DNA of 64,000 nucleotides from Psychrobacter sp. UBA3962 (GTDB lineage Bacteria > Pseudomonadota > Gammaproteobacteria > Pseudomonadales > Moraxellaceae), in contig NZ_DGDC01000010.1 of assembly GCF_002385225.1 (NCBI RefSeq), positions 62,001-126,000 of the forward strand. Direction: 5' to 3'. Position numbers and translations under genes: made by a program. This document shows, one piece after another, positions 1 through 8,447 of this stretch (position 1 is the first letter of the stretch; each line of letters opens with the position of its first letter). Under the pieces are notes generated by a model. That model saw only the letters and a program-made list of their open reading frames with translations. It was not told the origin of the DNA and did not search any database.

Positions 1-453
1 GGTGGGTCAATGGGATCCGTGGTTGGTGATCGTTTTGTTGAGGCCGCAGAAGTAGCTCTTGAACAAAAAATACCGTTAATCTGTTTTGCGGCCTCTGGTG
101 GCGCCCGTATGCAAGAAGGGGTGCTGTCGCTTATGCAGATGGCTAGAACTGCAGCCGCTATTGAACGATTGCGTCTGGCAGGGGTGCCTTATATTGTGGT
201 GCTGACCAATCCTGTTTATGGGGGAGTGACTGCCTCTTTGGCTATGCTAGGCGATATCCACCTTGCTGAGCCGAAAGCCATGATTGGCTTTGCCGGTAAA
301 CGGGTCATTGAGCAGACGGTTAGACAGACTTTAGAGGAGCCTTTTCAGCGGGCAGAGTACTTATTAGAGCATGGGATGATCGACCAAGTGGTTCACCGTC
401 ACCAGCTAAATGATACCGTGCATCGTTTATTAGCTAAGCTGATGCAAAGCTAA
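1..453 (+). CDS. accD: Acetyl-CoA carboxylase carboxyltransferase subunit beta, C-terminal part (5' end outside window)
   Basis: This is the C-terminal part of the beta subunit of the carboxyltransferase that moves the carboxyl group from biotin carrier protein to acetyl-CoA, the first committed step of fatty acid synthesis. The frame is open from base 1, so the start lies outside the window; the first ATG inside (position 10) is internal. The crotonase-fold core is visible: the SGGARMQEG oxyanion/CoA motif, the [17 protein letters not shown] segment and the [12 protein letters not shown] segment. These are hallmarks of AccD. About 150 residues are visible out of roughly 290-300 in the family. 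The N-terminal zinc ribbon is not in view. folC follows 63 bp later in the same direction, a pairing known from related genomes. Identification is firm; only the truncation limits it. Confidence 0.96.
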   Translation, partial: GGSMGSVVGDRFVEAAEVALEQKIPLICFAASGGARMQEGVLSLMQMARTAAAIERLRLAGVPYIVVLTNPVYGGVTASLAMLGDIHLAEPKAMIGFAGKRVIEQTVRQTLEEPFQRAEYLLEHGMIDQVVHRHQLNDTVHRLLAKLMQS

Positions 454-516
454 GCTGAATCGACTTGGTTTTTTTATGTAGGTTAACTGGTTTTTATTTT
501 TTTGCTGAGAGGCATC

Positions 517-1848
517 GTGATTAATACTCCTTCAACCCCCACAACAGTTGTCAATCCCCCCAACCAATCCAGTCCTTTATCGGACTGGATTTATTACATG
601 CAGCAGATACATGTCTCAGCAATAGACATGGGTTTGTCTCGGGTGCTGCCTGTGGCCAATCATTTAGGCCTGATACAGTCTGCCAAAGATGATGCTTATG
701 TGTTCACTGTCGCAGGCACCAATGGCAAAGGCTCTACCACCGCAGTTATTAGTGAAATTTGCCAACAAGCCGGCTATAACACCGCCCTTTATCAGTCGCC
801 ACACCTGATAGACTTTAATGAAAGGGTGCGTATTAATGGACAACCTGTGGGAGACCAAGTATTAATTGAGGCTTTTTATGAGGTCGAACAAGCTCGTTTA
901 GCTTGTGACTTAACGCTATCATTTTTTGAGATGACCACCTTGGCTGCAATGCTTATTTTTGCGCAAGCAGACTGTGATGTTTGGGTTCTAGAGGTGGGGC
1001 TAGGCGGCCGCTTGGATGTGGTCAATATCATTAATCCTGATTTGGCTGTTATCACCAATATTGGCATTGATCATGTTGATTGGCTTGGCGATACTAGAGA
1101 GAAGATTGGCTTTGAGAAGGCCGGTATTCTACGAGAGGGCATACCCTTAATCTATGGTGAGCCAGATATGCCGCAGTCTGTGATGGATAAGATCCAACAG
1201 CTGGGCTGCCCTTATTATCAGGTAGGTAAAGATTATGACTTTACCGAACAAGATGAAGTTTGGCAATTTAGTAGCGCTAGCATAAGCATGCAACTGCCTA
1301 AGCCCAAATTGTCTTTGATTAATAGTAATAATGCGGTAGCTGCTGTACTGGCTAGTGAGCTGACCATCACCCCTGAGCATATTAAATCTGGACTGCAAGC
1401 CGTTAAGTTAGCAGGACGTTTTGATGCCAGAGAGATTGCACAGCGTCAATGGTTGTTTGATGTGGCGCATAATGAGCGCGGTATGACCTTCTTACTGAGT
1501 CAGTTCCAGCCTATGTGGCAACAGCACAAAGCAGACCATCCGGCAGCCGAGCTACATATCGTATTCTCTATGCTGGCAGATAAAGACATCGACCAGGTGG
1601 TGGAGTTGCTGGTCGACTCAAAGTTACCTATTAAGACCTGGCATGTGGCAATGATTGATCACCCTAGAGCAGCAGAAGTAGAGCAATTAATTGCAGTGCT
1701 ACAAAAAAACAATCAACAAAATATTGTTAGCTATGAAAATTTAGCCATTATTGGTGAGAAAGTGATAGCAGCGACTGGTACTGAAGATCCTATCTTAGTT
1801 TGCGGCTCATTTCACACCATAGGTGAAGTGCTACAGCCACTAATTTAG
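517..1848 (+). CDS. folC: Bifunctional dihydrofolate synthase / folylpolyglutamate synthase
   Basis: FolC adds glutamate to dihydropteroate and then to tetrahydrofolate in the cytoplasm. The Mur-ligase-like ATP loop GTNGKGST sits at about residues 67-74. It is followed by the SPHLIDFNERVRING segment, the LEVGLGGRLDVVN metal/nucleotide motif and NIGIDHVDWLG. The C-terminal domain has FDVAHNERG, where the family has DVAHNP. The length of about 443 residues is normal. I prefer the GTG at 517, because AGAGG lies at 508-512 just upstream. A TTG at 502 in the same frame has no ribosome binding site. The gene probably shares a transcript with accD. A hairpin terminator follows at 1944-1973. Confidence 0.93.
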   Translation: MINTPSTPTTVVNPPNQSSPLSDWIYYMQQIHVSAIDMGLSRVLPVANHLGLIQSAKDDAYVFTVAGTNGKGSTTAVISEICQQAGYNTALYQSPHLIDFNERVRINGQPVGDQVLIEAFYEVEQARLACDLTLSFFEMTTLAAMLIFAQADCDVWVLEVGLGGRLDVVNIINPDLAVITNIGIDHVDWLGDTREKIGFEKAGILREGIPLIYGEPDMPQSVMDKIQQLGCPYYQVGKDYDFTEQDEVWQFSSASISMQLPKPKLSLINSNNAVAAVLASELTITPEHIKSGLQAVKLAGRFDAREIAQRQWLFDVAHNERGMTFLLSQFQPMWQQHKADHPAAELHIVFSMLADKDIDQVVELLVDSKLPIKTWHVAMIDHPRAAEVEQLIAVLQKNNQQNIVSYENLAIIGEKVIAATGTEDPILVCGSFHTIGEVLQPLI

Positions 1849-1943
1849 AGGCAGTCTATTATTGAATGGTTTATGATTTCTGATATAAGATTTTTAATAC
1901 TGATTTAATAACGAATATTGATAACTATTTGGTTTACATAAAG

Positions 1944-1973
1944 GCAAGGGATCATGGGTCTCTTGCTTTTTTT
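1944..1973 (+). terminator. Rho-independent terminator of accD-folC
   Basis: GCAAGGGA (1944-1951) pairs with TCTCTTGC (1959-1966), including one G-U pair, over a 7-nt loop. Seven T residues follow immediately. It lies 95 bp after the folC stop, the right place to end that transcript. Confidence 0.8.
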
Positions 1974-2274
1974 GTCTGCTTTACTATCTAGTTTTTATCC
2001 TGAGTACAGGCTATTTTTAATAAATAATATAAAATAAACATTATCTCTATTTGTTAGAAATATTATACTCAATGTTAGATTTAATTGTTACTCATTATTG
2101 AATATTAATCGATATATGTCGTGATAATGTAGTAGTATTGCAATATAATCCTTTATAATACTAGTGATTTTAGTCTCAATAGCTAATAAATAGATGGGTG
2201 TTAAGCCTAAATGATTATGTTACACCTGGGTGCCTTTGCAGCGCTTTATCCTTCATAGAATAAGTAAACACATT
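1974..2274 (+). promoter_or_regulatory. AT-rich upstream region of the type I secretion genes with a candidate promoter
   Basis: About 300 bp of very AT-rich DNA without an open frame precedes the TolC-like gene. The best sigma-70-like match is GTGATA (2121-2126), a 17-bp spacer and TATAAT (2144-2149). A second TATAAT lies at 2154-2159 but has no good -35 partner. Both are read from the bases only. In DNA this AT-rich, TATAAT arises easily by chance, so confidence is low. Confidence 0.35.
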
Positions 2275-3825
2275 ATGATGTTAAGCTCTAATAAAAATAA
2301 ATTGCTACTGGTTTTGTCCTTATTACTCGGTTGTAGTCTACCGAGCCAGGCCAATACGGTGGTCACTGACGTCCAGATTAACTCTTTAATTGCTCAGGCG
2401 ATAGAAACCCATCCCTTAGTGGGTTCAGCGAGAGCCGAACAACAAGCCACTATGGAAGGCATAAATGCGGCTAAGCTAAACCTGTTGCCGACTCCTAGCA
2501 TTTCAACAAGCTATGGCAACAATGATGATATCGTCTCAGAGGTGGGTATTCGTCAACCTTTATGGACCGGCGGTAGATTAACTGCCAACGTCAACCAAGC
2601 CATATTTGATGATAAAGCTGCCATTGAAAACATCTATGCCCAACAAAACCAAGTAGCTAAAACCACTATTGAAGCTTGGCAGACCTATATTAATGCAGTC
2701 GCCCAACAGCGTGTTTATTTAGAAACCATCACTCAGTTACGTAAATTTGAAGAAATGATGCAGCGCCGAGTCAATCAAGGGGTGTCGGCCCGTATTGAGT
2801 TGGATCTAGTTACCAACCGTATTTTGCAAGAAACCAATGCTTATGAAGCCGCCAAAGAGCAGCAACATATTGCTGAGGCCCGACTGCAACAAATCACAGG
2901 GCGGGCATTACCTCGGGGCAGTGAACACAATGTTCCGCAGCTAAGTGCTTTGGTAGATCAAGTAAAAAGAGCTTCTATGGGCTTTGAGAAAATGGCTTTT
3001 AATGAAGCCAGTTTTTACAACCCGACTGTAGTGAAAGAGGCGTTCCAGATTGAATCTGCTAAGCAAGAAGTCAAGGCTCAAAGTGCCAGTAAATACCCTG
3101 TTGTTTATGCTGAATATAGGCACGAGTATGACCATGATACTAATGAAGATGATGGTCAGTTTTATGTGGGCTTAGATTATCAGCCTGGCGCTGGGTTCTC
3201 GAATTTGGCATTAACTCGGGCTTCTGAAGCACGCGTCAACAGCTTAATTCAAAATAAAGAAGCCGCTCAGCGTCAGGTGATGGAGAACATCCAGATTCAG
3301 TATCAGCAATTTGCCAGTGCCAAAAGTCGTGAATTGTCTTTGGTGTCTGCAGTAGCCGGGGCGCAAATTGTTCTTGACTCTTATCAACGTCAGTTTATCG
3401 CGGGCCGCAAGTCGTGGTTAGAAGTGTTAAACGCGGTTCGCGAGTTAAGCGACTATCAAGTGAATTTGGTACAGACTCGCTCCGATATTCTAGGCTCATT
3501 TTATAAACTTCAGGTGGATTTTAGCCTGATGCCTTGGCAAGTTTATGCTCATAATCGTCAGCCTGTAAGAATGTTTAATGTTCAAGACCCGGTAAAAGAG
3601 TGGGTTAATAATCAACAGAACAAGGCACAAAGTAAACAGTTTGGATATGGGCAGTCGCCTAAGACACAAGATGAGTATATTGAAGTCAACTTACCAGCCT
3701 ATCTTGAGCAACAGCTCGATCAGGGTGCTTATATTATGATTGATGAGCAAGGCAATCCTACCAGTATTACTGTGGAAAAATCTGAGCTGAAAAATACTGA
3801 TGATAACCAAGCTTATAGTAAATAA
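2275..3825 (+). CDS. TolC family outer membrane protein of a type I secretion system
   Basis: This is an outer membrane channel of the TolC/LapE class, which forms the exit duct for a type I secretion system. A signal peptide is clear if translation starts at the ATG at 2275: a lysine-containing start, then a leucine-rich stretch and cleavage near SQA, about residue 26. An upstream GTG at 2230 in the same frame would place 15 unsuitable residues before it. The body shows the two TolC repeats: glutamine/alanine-rich helices, the RQPLWTGGRL strand region and SWLEVLNAVRELSDYQ. After about residue 430 there are some 80-90 extra polar residues beyond the usual TolC fold, ending in DDNQAYSK. The ABC exporter follows 70 bp downstream, and the adaptor after that. 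The family call is firm; the substrate is unknown. Confidence 0.9.
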   Translation: MMLSSNKNKLLLVLSLLLGCSLPSQANTVVTDVQINSLIAQAIETHPLVGSARAEQQATMEGINAAKLNLLPTPSISTSYGNNDDIVSEVGIRQPLWTGGRLTANVNQAIFDDKAAIENIYAQQNQVAKTTIEAWQTYINAVAQQRVYLETITQLRKFEEMMQRRVNQGVSARIELDLVTNRILQETNAYEAAKEQQHIAEARLQQITGRALPRGSEHNVPQLSALVDQVKRASMGFEKMAFNEASFYNPTVVKEAFQIESAKQEVKAQSASKYPVVYAEYRHEYDHDTNEDDGQFYVGLDYQPGAGFSNLALTRASEARVNSLIQNKEAAQRQVMENIQIQYQQFASAKSRELSLVSAVAGAQIVLDSYQRQFIAGRKSWLEVLNAVRELSDYQVNLVQTRSDILGSFYKLQVDFSLMPWQVYAHNRQPVRMFNVQDPVKEWVNNQQNKAQSKQFGYGQSPKTQDEYIEVNLPAYLEQQLDQGAYIMIDEQGNPTSITVEKSELKNTDDNQAYSK

Positions 3826-3895
3826 AAAATAAATCAGCAAAACAATCACACAATCTGCTGCCTGCGATTATAAAAATATTTAATAAGTGATAATT

Positions 3896-6535
3896 ATGAG
3901 TACTAACCAATATCGATCAGATAATTTAGAGACAGACAACACAGGGTCACACCATGAGTTGGTGCCTAGCTCTCCTGAAGTGTCTATATCGCAATCCTTA
4001 GCTGATGCCTTACGTCATCTTTTGAGTCAGCAAGGTTATCCAGTAGATAATATTCGCCTACAAGATGTGATTAGAAAGCATAATAATCCCAAAGCTGAAG
4101 AGCAAGGCCGAGGTATAAATACTCTAGGTGGGTTTGTAGGGGTGCTAAGAGGCTTAGGGATTGAGGAGTCACCAGAGATTCTTCAACAGCCAGATGCTGC
4201 ATTTTTACCTCTGCTGGCTTATCACGCCCACTATGGTTGGGGGGTAATCGATGGCAAAAGTCCGCAAGGGGCTTGGAACTTGCGTCAAGAAGCCCAAACT
4301 CGCCCAGTTACCTTAGATGACTTAAAACTGGTGATGCGTCTGCGTTTAAAAGAAGACCATATCAAGAAGAAAAACGCCACCTTTACCGAGCTACTAAGAA
4401 AAGACTTGTTTAATTATAAAGGGGTGGTAGTAGAAGCGGTAATCGCCTCTTTCTTAATTAACTTCTTAGCTTTAGCAGTTTCTTTGTTCTCGATGCAGGT
4501 CTATGACCGAGTTATTCCTACTCGCAGTGAATACACCTTAATTATTCTAGCCAGTGGGGTGGCTTTAATTATTATCTTCGAAGCTTTTATGAAGTTCGCT
4601 CGATCCAAAATCATGGATAAGGTAGTAGTAGGGCTAGATCAGTATTTATCACGTGAAGTATTTCAGCGTTTGTTAAAAGTGCGTATTGATCAGATGCCAG
4701 GGTCGGTAGGTTCTATGGCTGCTCAGTTAAGAGGGTATGAGCAGGTACGTAGCTTCTTTACGGCCAGTACCTTATTTGGTCTGGTCGATTTACCAATGAC
4801 CATTATCTTCATTACTTTGATCGCTTATATTGCCTCACCTTTAGTGGCTTTAGTGCCTATTATCGCCGCCATTATTGCCATAGCTATGGGTTTAAGTGCT
4901 CGTAAAAAGATTGATGCCATTGCTGCTGAAGGAGCCTCTGCCTCTTATTATAAAACAGGTTTGTTGGTAGAAACGGTAGAAGGGGTTGAGACCATTAAAG
5001 CCGGCGCGGGCAGTTGGAAGTTTTTATCGCGTTGGCTTGATGTGATGAATGTCACTATTAAAAATGACCTGGATATGAAGCATGCTAATGATAACTTGAG
5101 TTATTTTGCACAAATGCTACAGCAGGCCAGTTATGTGGGTATTGTAATCACCGGCTCATTCGTAGTGATGAGAGGGGATATGACTATGGGTGGCTTGATT
5201 GCTTCCTCTATTCTAGGCGGACGAGTATTGGCCCCAGTGATGTCTATTCCCAACTTGTTGGTACAGTATTCTCATGCCAAAGCCGCCAAAGGTATGATCG
5301 AGTCTATCTTTGCTCTTGAGCAAGACAACCATGGCGTGAACTACCCTTTATCACCGACTAAGATTAAGGGTCATTATCAGGTCGATGACATGGTATTTAA
5401 CTATACAGGTAATGATCGTCCTGCAGTTACTATCAAAAAACTGGTTATTCAGCCCGGTGAGCGGATAGCCATTTTGGGTCCTATTGGCTCTGGTAAATCA
5501 ACACTACTAAAACTACTTTCTGGACTGTATGCACCAACTTCTGGTCGTATCCTAATAGATGGGTTAGACATTCAACAAATCAGTCGTGAGTCGTTAAGTG
5601 AGCAAATAGGGTACTTACAGCAAGATCACCGTTTGTTTCAAGGTACCTTGCGTGAAAACTTACTTATCGGCATGCCAGCGCCCAATGATGATGTGCTGCA
5701 TGATGCCCTCCAAAAAACAGGTCTTATTAACCTAGTTTCGAACCACTCAAGCGGTCTGGATTTACCCATTAGTGAGGGGGGACGCGGCTTATCAGGCGGA
5801 CAAAAACAACTGGTGGCTTTTACCCGATTGCTATTAACCAAACCTTCGGTATTCCTGATAGATGAACCTACGGCTTCGATGGATAACCGTCAGGAGCAGC
5901 GCTGTATACAAGTATTACGAAATGAGCTGCAACACGGTCAAACTTTGGTGGTTTCCACTCATAAGACAGCTTTATTAGATTTGGTAGATCGCATTATTAT
6001 TATGGATAACCATCAAATTGTCATGGATGGGGCCAAAGAGGCGGTTCTTAAACAGCTTATGCAGAATGAGCAAGCCAAGCGACAAGGTGGTCCAACTAGA
6101 GTAACTCAGCAGGACGCCACAAGAGCGGCAATTAAAGCCTCACCACAGGCGCCAAAACCTCAGGGTCCACAGCATCCACAAGCACCGAATGATAACCCTA
6201 GTGATGGAACTAGAGGACAAGGTGACCAAAATGAACTGAGTTCTAACGGACAGCCACAGTCAGCTACACAAAACCTAGATGATAGCGCACAAAGTAAGAT
6301 TCAAGGTAATGATCAAGGCGAAGTTGCAGGTATTGCAAAATCGAAGATTATCATTAAGCCACCTTCAGAAAGAAGCAGTACAGACTCTCAGGCAACTGAC
6401 TCTATCAACGGTAACAATAGGGGTGCGAGGGAAACTCAGGCTTCTACAAATGATACTGCAGCCTCTCAACCGCAGCCATCAACTGAGGCTAAGCACAACA
6501 CCATTATTATTAACCCCACATCTGAAGAGAAATAG
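3896..6535 (+). CDS. Type I secretion ABC transporter (permease/ATPase, LapB-like) with long disordered C-terminal tail
   Basis: This inner membrane half-ABC transporter would power type I secretion together with the neighbouring TolC and HlyD proteins. Domains in order: an N-terminal region of about 150 residues in the place of a C39-like domain, with no catalytic cysteine seen; the six-helix exporter domain (about 165-470); and the ATPase domain. The ATPase has Walker A GPIGSGKST (about 528-536), signature LSGGQ (about 632-636), Walker B VFLIDEP (about 652-658) and a switch histidine in VVSTHKT. ATG 3896 is preferred over GTG 3887 because an AAGTGA ribosome-binding-like stretch precedes it. 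After residue ~726 comes a roughly 150-residue hydrophilic tail rich in Q, N, S, P and D, which typical family members (about 700-730 residues) lack. The adaptor gene begins 2 nt after the stop, so the two are probably co-translated. Confidence 0.92.
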   Translation: MSTNQYRSDNLETDNTGSHHELVPSSPEVSISQSLADALRHLLSQQGYPVDNIRLQDVIRKHNNPKAEEQGRGINTLGGFVGVLRGLGIEESPEILQQPDAAFLPLLAYHAHYGWGVIDGKSPQGAWNLRQEAQTRPVTLDDLKLVMRLRLKEDHIKKKNATFTELLRKDLFNYKGVVVEAVIASFLINFLALAVSLFSMQVYDRVIPTRSEYTLIILASGVALIIIFEAFMKFARSKIMDKVVVGLDQYLSREVFQRLLKVRIDQMPGSVGSMAAQLRGYEQVRSFFTASTLFGLVDLPMTIIFITLIAYIASPLVALVPIIAAIIAIAMGLSARKKIDAIAAEGASASYYKTGLLVETVEGVETIKAGAGSWKFLSRWLDVMNVTIKNDLDMKHANDNLSYFAQMLQQASYVGIVITGSFVVMRGDMTMGGLIASSILGGRVLAPVMSIPNLLVQYSHAKAAKGMIESIFALEQDNHGVNYPLSPTKIKGHYQVDDMVFNYTGNDRPAVTIKKLVIQPGERIAILGPIGSGKSTLLKLLSGLYAPTSGRILIDGLDIQQISRESLSEQIGYLQQDHRLFQGTLRENLLIGMPAPNDDVLHDALQKTGLINLVSNHSSGLDLPISEGGRGLSGGQKQLVAFTRLLLTKPSVFLIDEPTASMDNRQEQRCIQVLRNELQHGQTLVVSTHKTALLDLVDRIIIMDNHQIVMDGAKEAVLKQLMQNEQAKRQGGPTRVTQQDATRAAIKASPQAPKPQGPQHPQAPNDNPSDGTRGQGDQNELSSNGQPQSATQNLDDSAQSKIQGNDQGEVAGIAKSKIIIKPPSERSSTDSQATDSINGNNRGARETQASTNDTAASQPQPSTEAKHNTIIINPTSEEK

Positions 6536-6537
6536 GC

Positions 6538-7707
6538 ATGTCTGAATATCAATATACTCCCACTAAGCCAAAAATTGGCCGTGCTCGTCTCACAATCTGG
6601 ATTGCCCTTATAGGCATCACGATACTTCTAGTGTGGGCCTACTTTGCCAAGATTGACCAAGTAACCCGTGCGAAAGCCACGGTGATTGCTAGTGCTCGAA
6701 CTCAGCAGATACAGGCGTCTGATGGGGGCATCCTTACTGAAATTTTAGTTTCAGAAGGGGATGAGGTGAAAAAAGGTCAGCTTTTAGTGGTGCTAGAAGA
6801 GGAGCGAGCAAAAGCAGCTTATGACAGCTCTGCCACTAAATCTGCTGCGTTGGAGGCTCAGCTGGCCCGATTGAATGCTGAAATCTTTGATCGTCCTTTA
6901 ACCTTTCCTGATAGTGTGCGTAAGTATCCTGAATATGTAGAAAACCAAACTCAGCTGTATAATCGTCGTAGACAGGCCATTAATGAAGAGGTTTCCTCGT
7001 TAGAAAAAATGCTGGTTCTGGCAAAAAGAGAGCTGGATATGAACGAGCCATTGTTACAGTATGGGGATGTGAGTCAAGCCGATGTGATTAAGCTACGTCG
7101 CCAAGTCGCTGAAATTGAGGCTCAGATTAACAACAAGCGTAATAAATACTTCGAAGAAGCACAGGCAGAAATGACCAAAGCTCAAGAAGAGCTTGATAGT
7201 GAGCTTGAGCAACTGCGTGACCGAACCCAGGTGCTTGAAGAAAAACGCTTATTGTCTCCTCAAGATGGTAAGGTGAATAACATTAATATCACAACCATTG
7301 GCGGTGTTGTTAAGCCGGGCGAAGTGATTATGGAATTACTACCTACCAGCAGTGATCTTATTGTCGAAGCCAAAGTAAGCCCAGGTGATATTGCTTATGT
7401 GAAAGAGGGTCAGACCGCCTCCGTTAAATTAGATGCTTATGACTTCTCTATATTTGGGGCGATGAATGGCAAGGTGACCTATATCAGTCCAGATACCTTA
7501 ATGGAGCAAACCCCAAAAGGGGAAGAGCCTTATTACCGCGTTCTTATTCAAATTGGTAAGGCAGAGTTTGCCGGCCGAGCTGATGAAATCGTTATCAAGC
7601 CGGGTATGACTGCCAGTGTTGATATTAAGGCTATGGAGCGTAGCGTTCTGTCTTACTTAACCAAGCCGATCACTAAGACCTTATCTGAAGGCTTAGGGGA
7701 GCGCTAA
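6538..7707 (+). CDS. HlyD family type I secretion periplasmic adaptor subunit (LapC-like)
   Basis: This membrane fusion protein bridges the ABC exporter and the outer membrane channel. It has a short cytoplasmic N-terminus and one membrane segment (about residues 18-36, LTIWIALIGITILLVWAYFA). A split lipoyl/biotinyl domain follows (SDGGILTEILVSEGDEVKKGQLL and, later, the SPQDGKVNNI half). Between the halves is a long charged coiled-coil region (about 90-235), and a beta-barrel domain follows. The C-terminal GEEPYYRVLIQI segment is typical of the HlyD/LapC subfamily. The length of 389 residues fits. It starts 2 nt after the ABC transporter stop. No clear terminator was seen between this gene and the tRNA promoter. 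No substrate (RTX or large adhesin) gene is adjacent. Confidence 0.93.
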   Translation: MSEYQYTPTKPKIGRARLTIWIALIGITILLVWAYFAKIDQVTRAKATVIASARTQQIQASDGGILTEILVSEGDEVKKGQLLVVLEEERAKAAYDSSATKSAALEAQLARLNAEIFDRPLTFPDSVRKYPEYVENQTQLYNRRRQAINEEVSSLEKMLVLAKRELDMNEPLLQYGDVSQADVIKLRRQVAEIEAQINNKRNKYFEEAQAEMTKAQEELDSELEQLRDRTQVLEEKRLLSPQDGKVNNINITTIGGVVKPGEVIMELLPTSSDLIVEAKVSPGDIAYVKEGQTASVKLDAYDFSIFGAMNGKVTYISPDTLMEQTPKGEEPYYRVLIQIGKAEFAGRADEIVIKPGMTASVDIKAMERSVLSYLTKPITKTLSEGLGER

Positions 7708-7862
7708 TAACACTCATCCCCCTGCCTTAGATTTTTAGAGGTAGAAATAAAGAAGATAGGTAGCTAGGTAGGGTTTAGCAAGTGGGATGCTCTGAATAAC
7801 TGGGTGTTAAACCTGCTTTTGGGGAAGTTTTTGAAATAAATTCAATTTTTTGCAAAAAAGGT

Positions 7863-7890
7863 TTGACACACAGTTTTAAATGTATATAAT
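7863..7890 (+). promoter_or_regulatory. Strong sigma-70-type promoter of the tRNA-Val/tRNA-Asp unit
   Basis: A perfect TTGACA (7863-7868) and a perfect TATAAT (7885-7890) are separated by 16 bp. The first tRNA begins 24 bp after the -10 box, so transcription would start just before the mature tRNA end. This is the best promoter match in the window and suits a stable RNA unit. Confidence 0.85.
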
Positions 7891-7914
7891 ACACACCCAC
7901 AGAGCGAGAGCTTA

Positions 7915-7990
7915 GGGTGATTAGCTCAGTTGGTAGAGCGTCTGCCTTACACGCAGAATGTCGGCAGTTCGAGCCTGTCATCACCCACCA
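7915..7990 (+). tRNA. tRNA-Val (anticodon TAC)
   Basis: A 76-nt cloverleaf including an encoded CCA end. The acceptor arm GGGTGAT (7915-7921) pairs with ATCACCC (7980-7986). The D-loop has AGCTCAGTTGGTAGAGC. The anticodon stem TCTGC/GCAGA encloses loop CTTACAC, with TAC at 7948-7950. The T-loop is GTTCGAGC. All invariant positions expected of a functional tRNA are present. Confidence 0.97.
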
Positions 7991-8046
7991 TATTTTGATA
8001 CAACCACTTCTTTTAGAAAGTGGCTAAACATTCTAAAGCGACCTAA

Positions 8047-8123
8047 GCAGCGGTAGTTCAGTTGGTTAGAATACCGGCCTGTCACGCCGGGGGTCGCGGG
8101 TTCGAGTCCCGTCCGCTGCGCCA
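8047..8123 (+). tRNA. tRNA-Asp (anticodon GTC)
   Basis: A 77-nt cloverleaf with encoded CCA. Acceptor GCAGCGG (8047-8053) pairs with CCGCTGC (8113-8119) and the discriminator base is G. The anticodon stem CCGGC/GCCGG encloses loop CTGTCAC with anticodon GTC. The T-arm is GCGGGTTCGAGTCCCGT. It lies 56 bp after tRNA-Val and probably shares its transcript. Confidence 0.97.
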
Positions 8124-8168
8124 TATTTAAAACTTAGTCTGCTTATTTAATTAAGCGCACAGTTTCAA

Positions 8169-8199
8169 CCTCAAGTATTAATTTACTTGAGGTTTTTTT
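8169..8199 (+). terminator. Terminator of the tRNA unit
   Basis: CCTCAAGTA (8169-8177) pairs perfectly with TACTTGAGG (8184-8192) over a 6-nt loop. Seven T residues follow. It lies 45 bp after tRNA-Asp. Confidence 0.9.
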
Positions 8200-8363
8200 G
8201 TGTCTTCTGATTCTGCCCGCTGCATTATAGATTCTGTTTTTTCAGTGCAGTGCGTGCTAAACATCTCTTATAAAATCAACAACAAAAAGCAATGGTATCC
8301 GCACTACGCATTATCTATGCTATTAACTGTGTTCTATTATGACGAGTGTAGAAATAAGGCTTC

Positions 8364-8385
8364 TCTAAACCAAGTCTAAACCAAG
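8364..8385. repeat. 11-bp exact tandem duplication
   Basis: TCTAAACCAAG occurs twice head to tail (8364-8374 and 8375-8385) in the leader region before the aldehyde dehydrogenase gene. It is one of several short tandem duplications in intergenic DNA of this window. Confidence 0.8.
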
Positions 8386-8447
8386 AAAATTTTTAAAAAT
8401 TAAATCAATAAAATATCTAATACAACAAACAAAATAATAGGTGACCT

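Noticed and set aside
1974..2230. Very AT-rich stretch considered as a replication origin or foreign DNA
   Set aside because: No DnaA-box cluster or iteron was found and neighbouring genes are ordinary; it is most likely a promoter region.
6279..6545. An 88-residue open frame overlapping the end of the ABC transporter gene in another frame
   Set aside because: It lies inside the low-complexity tail region, has no ribosome binding site, and its basic composition follows from the repeat-like codons read out of frame.
7915..8123. tRNA-Val/tRNA-Asp as a possible integration (att) site
   Set aside because: No integrase, no direct repeat of a tRNA 3' end and no change in gene character on either side.
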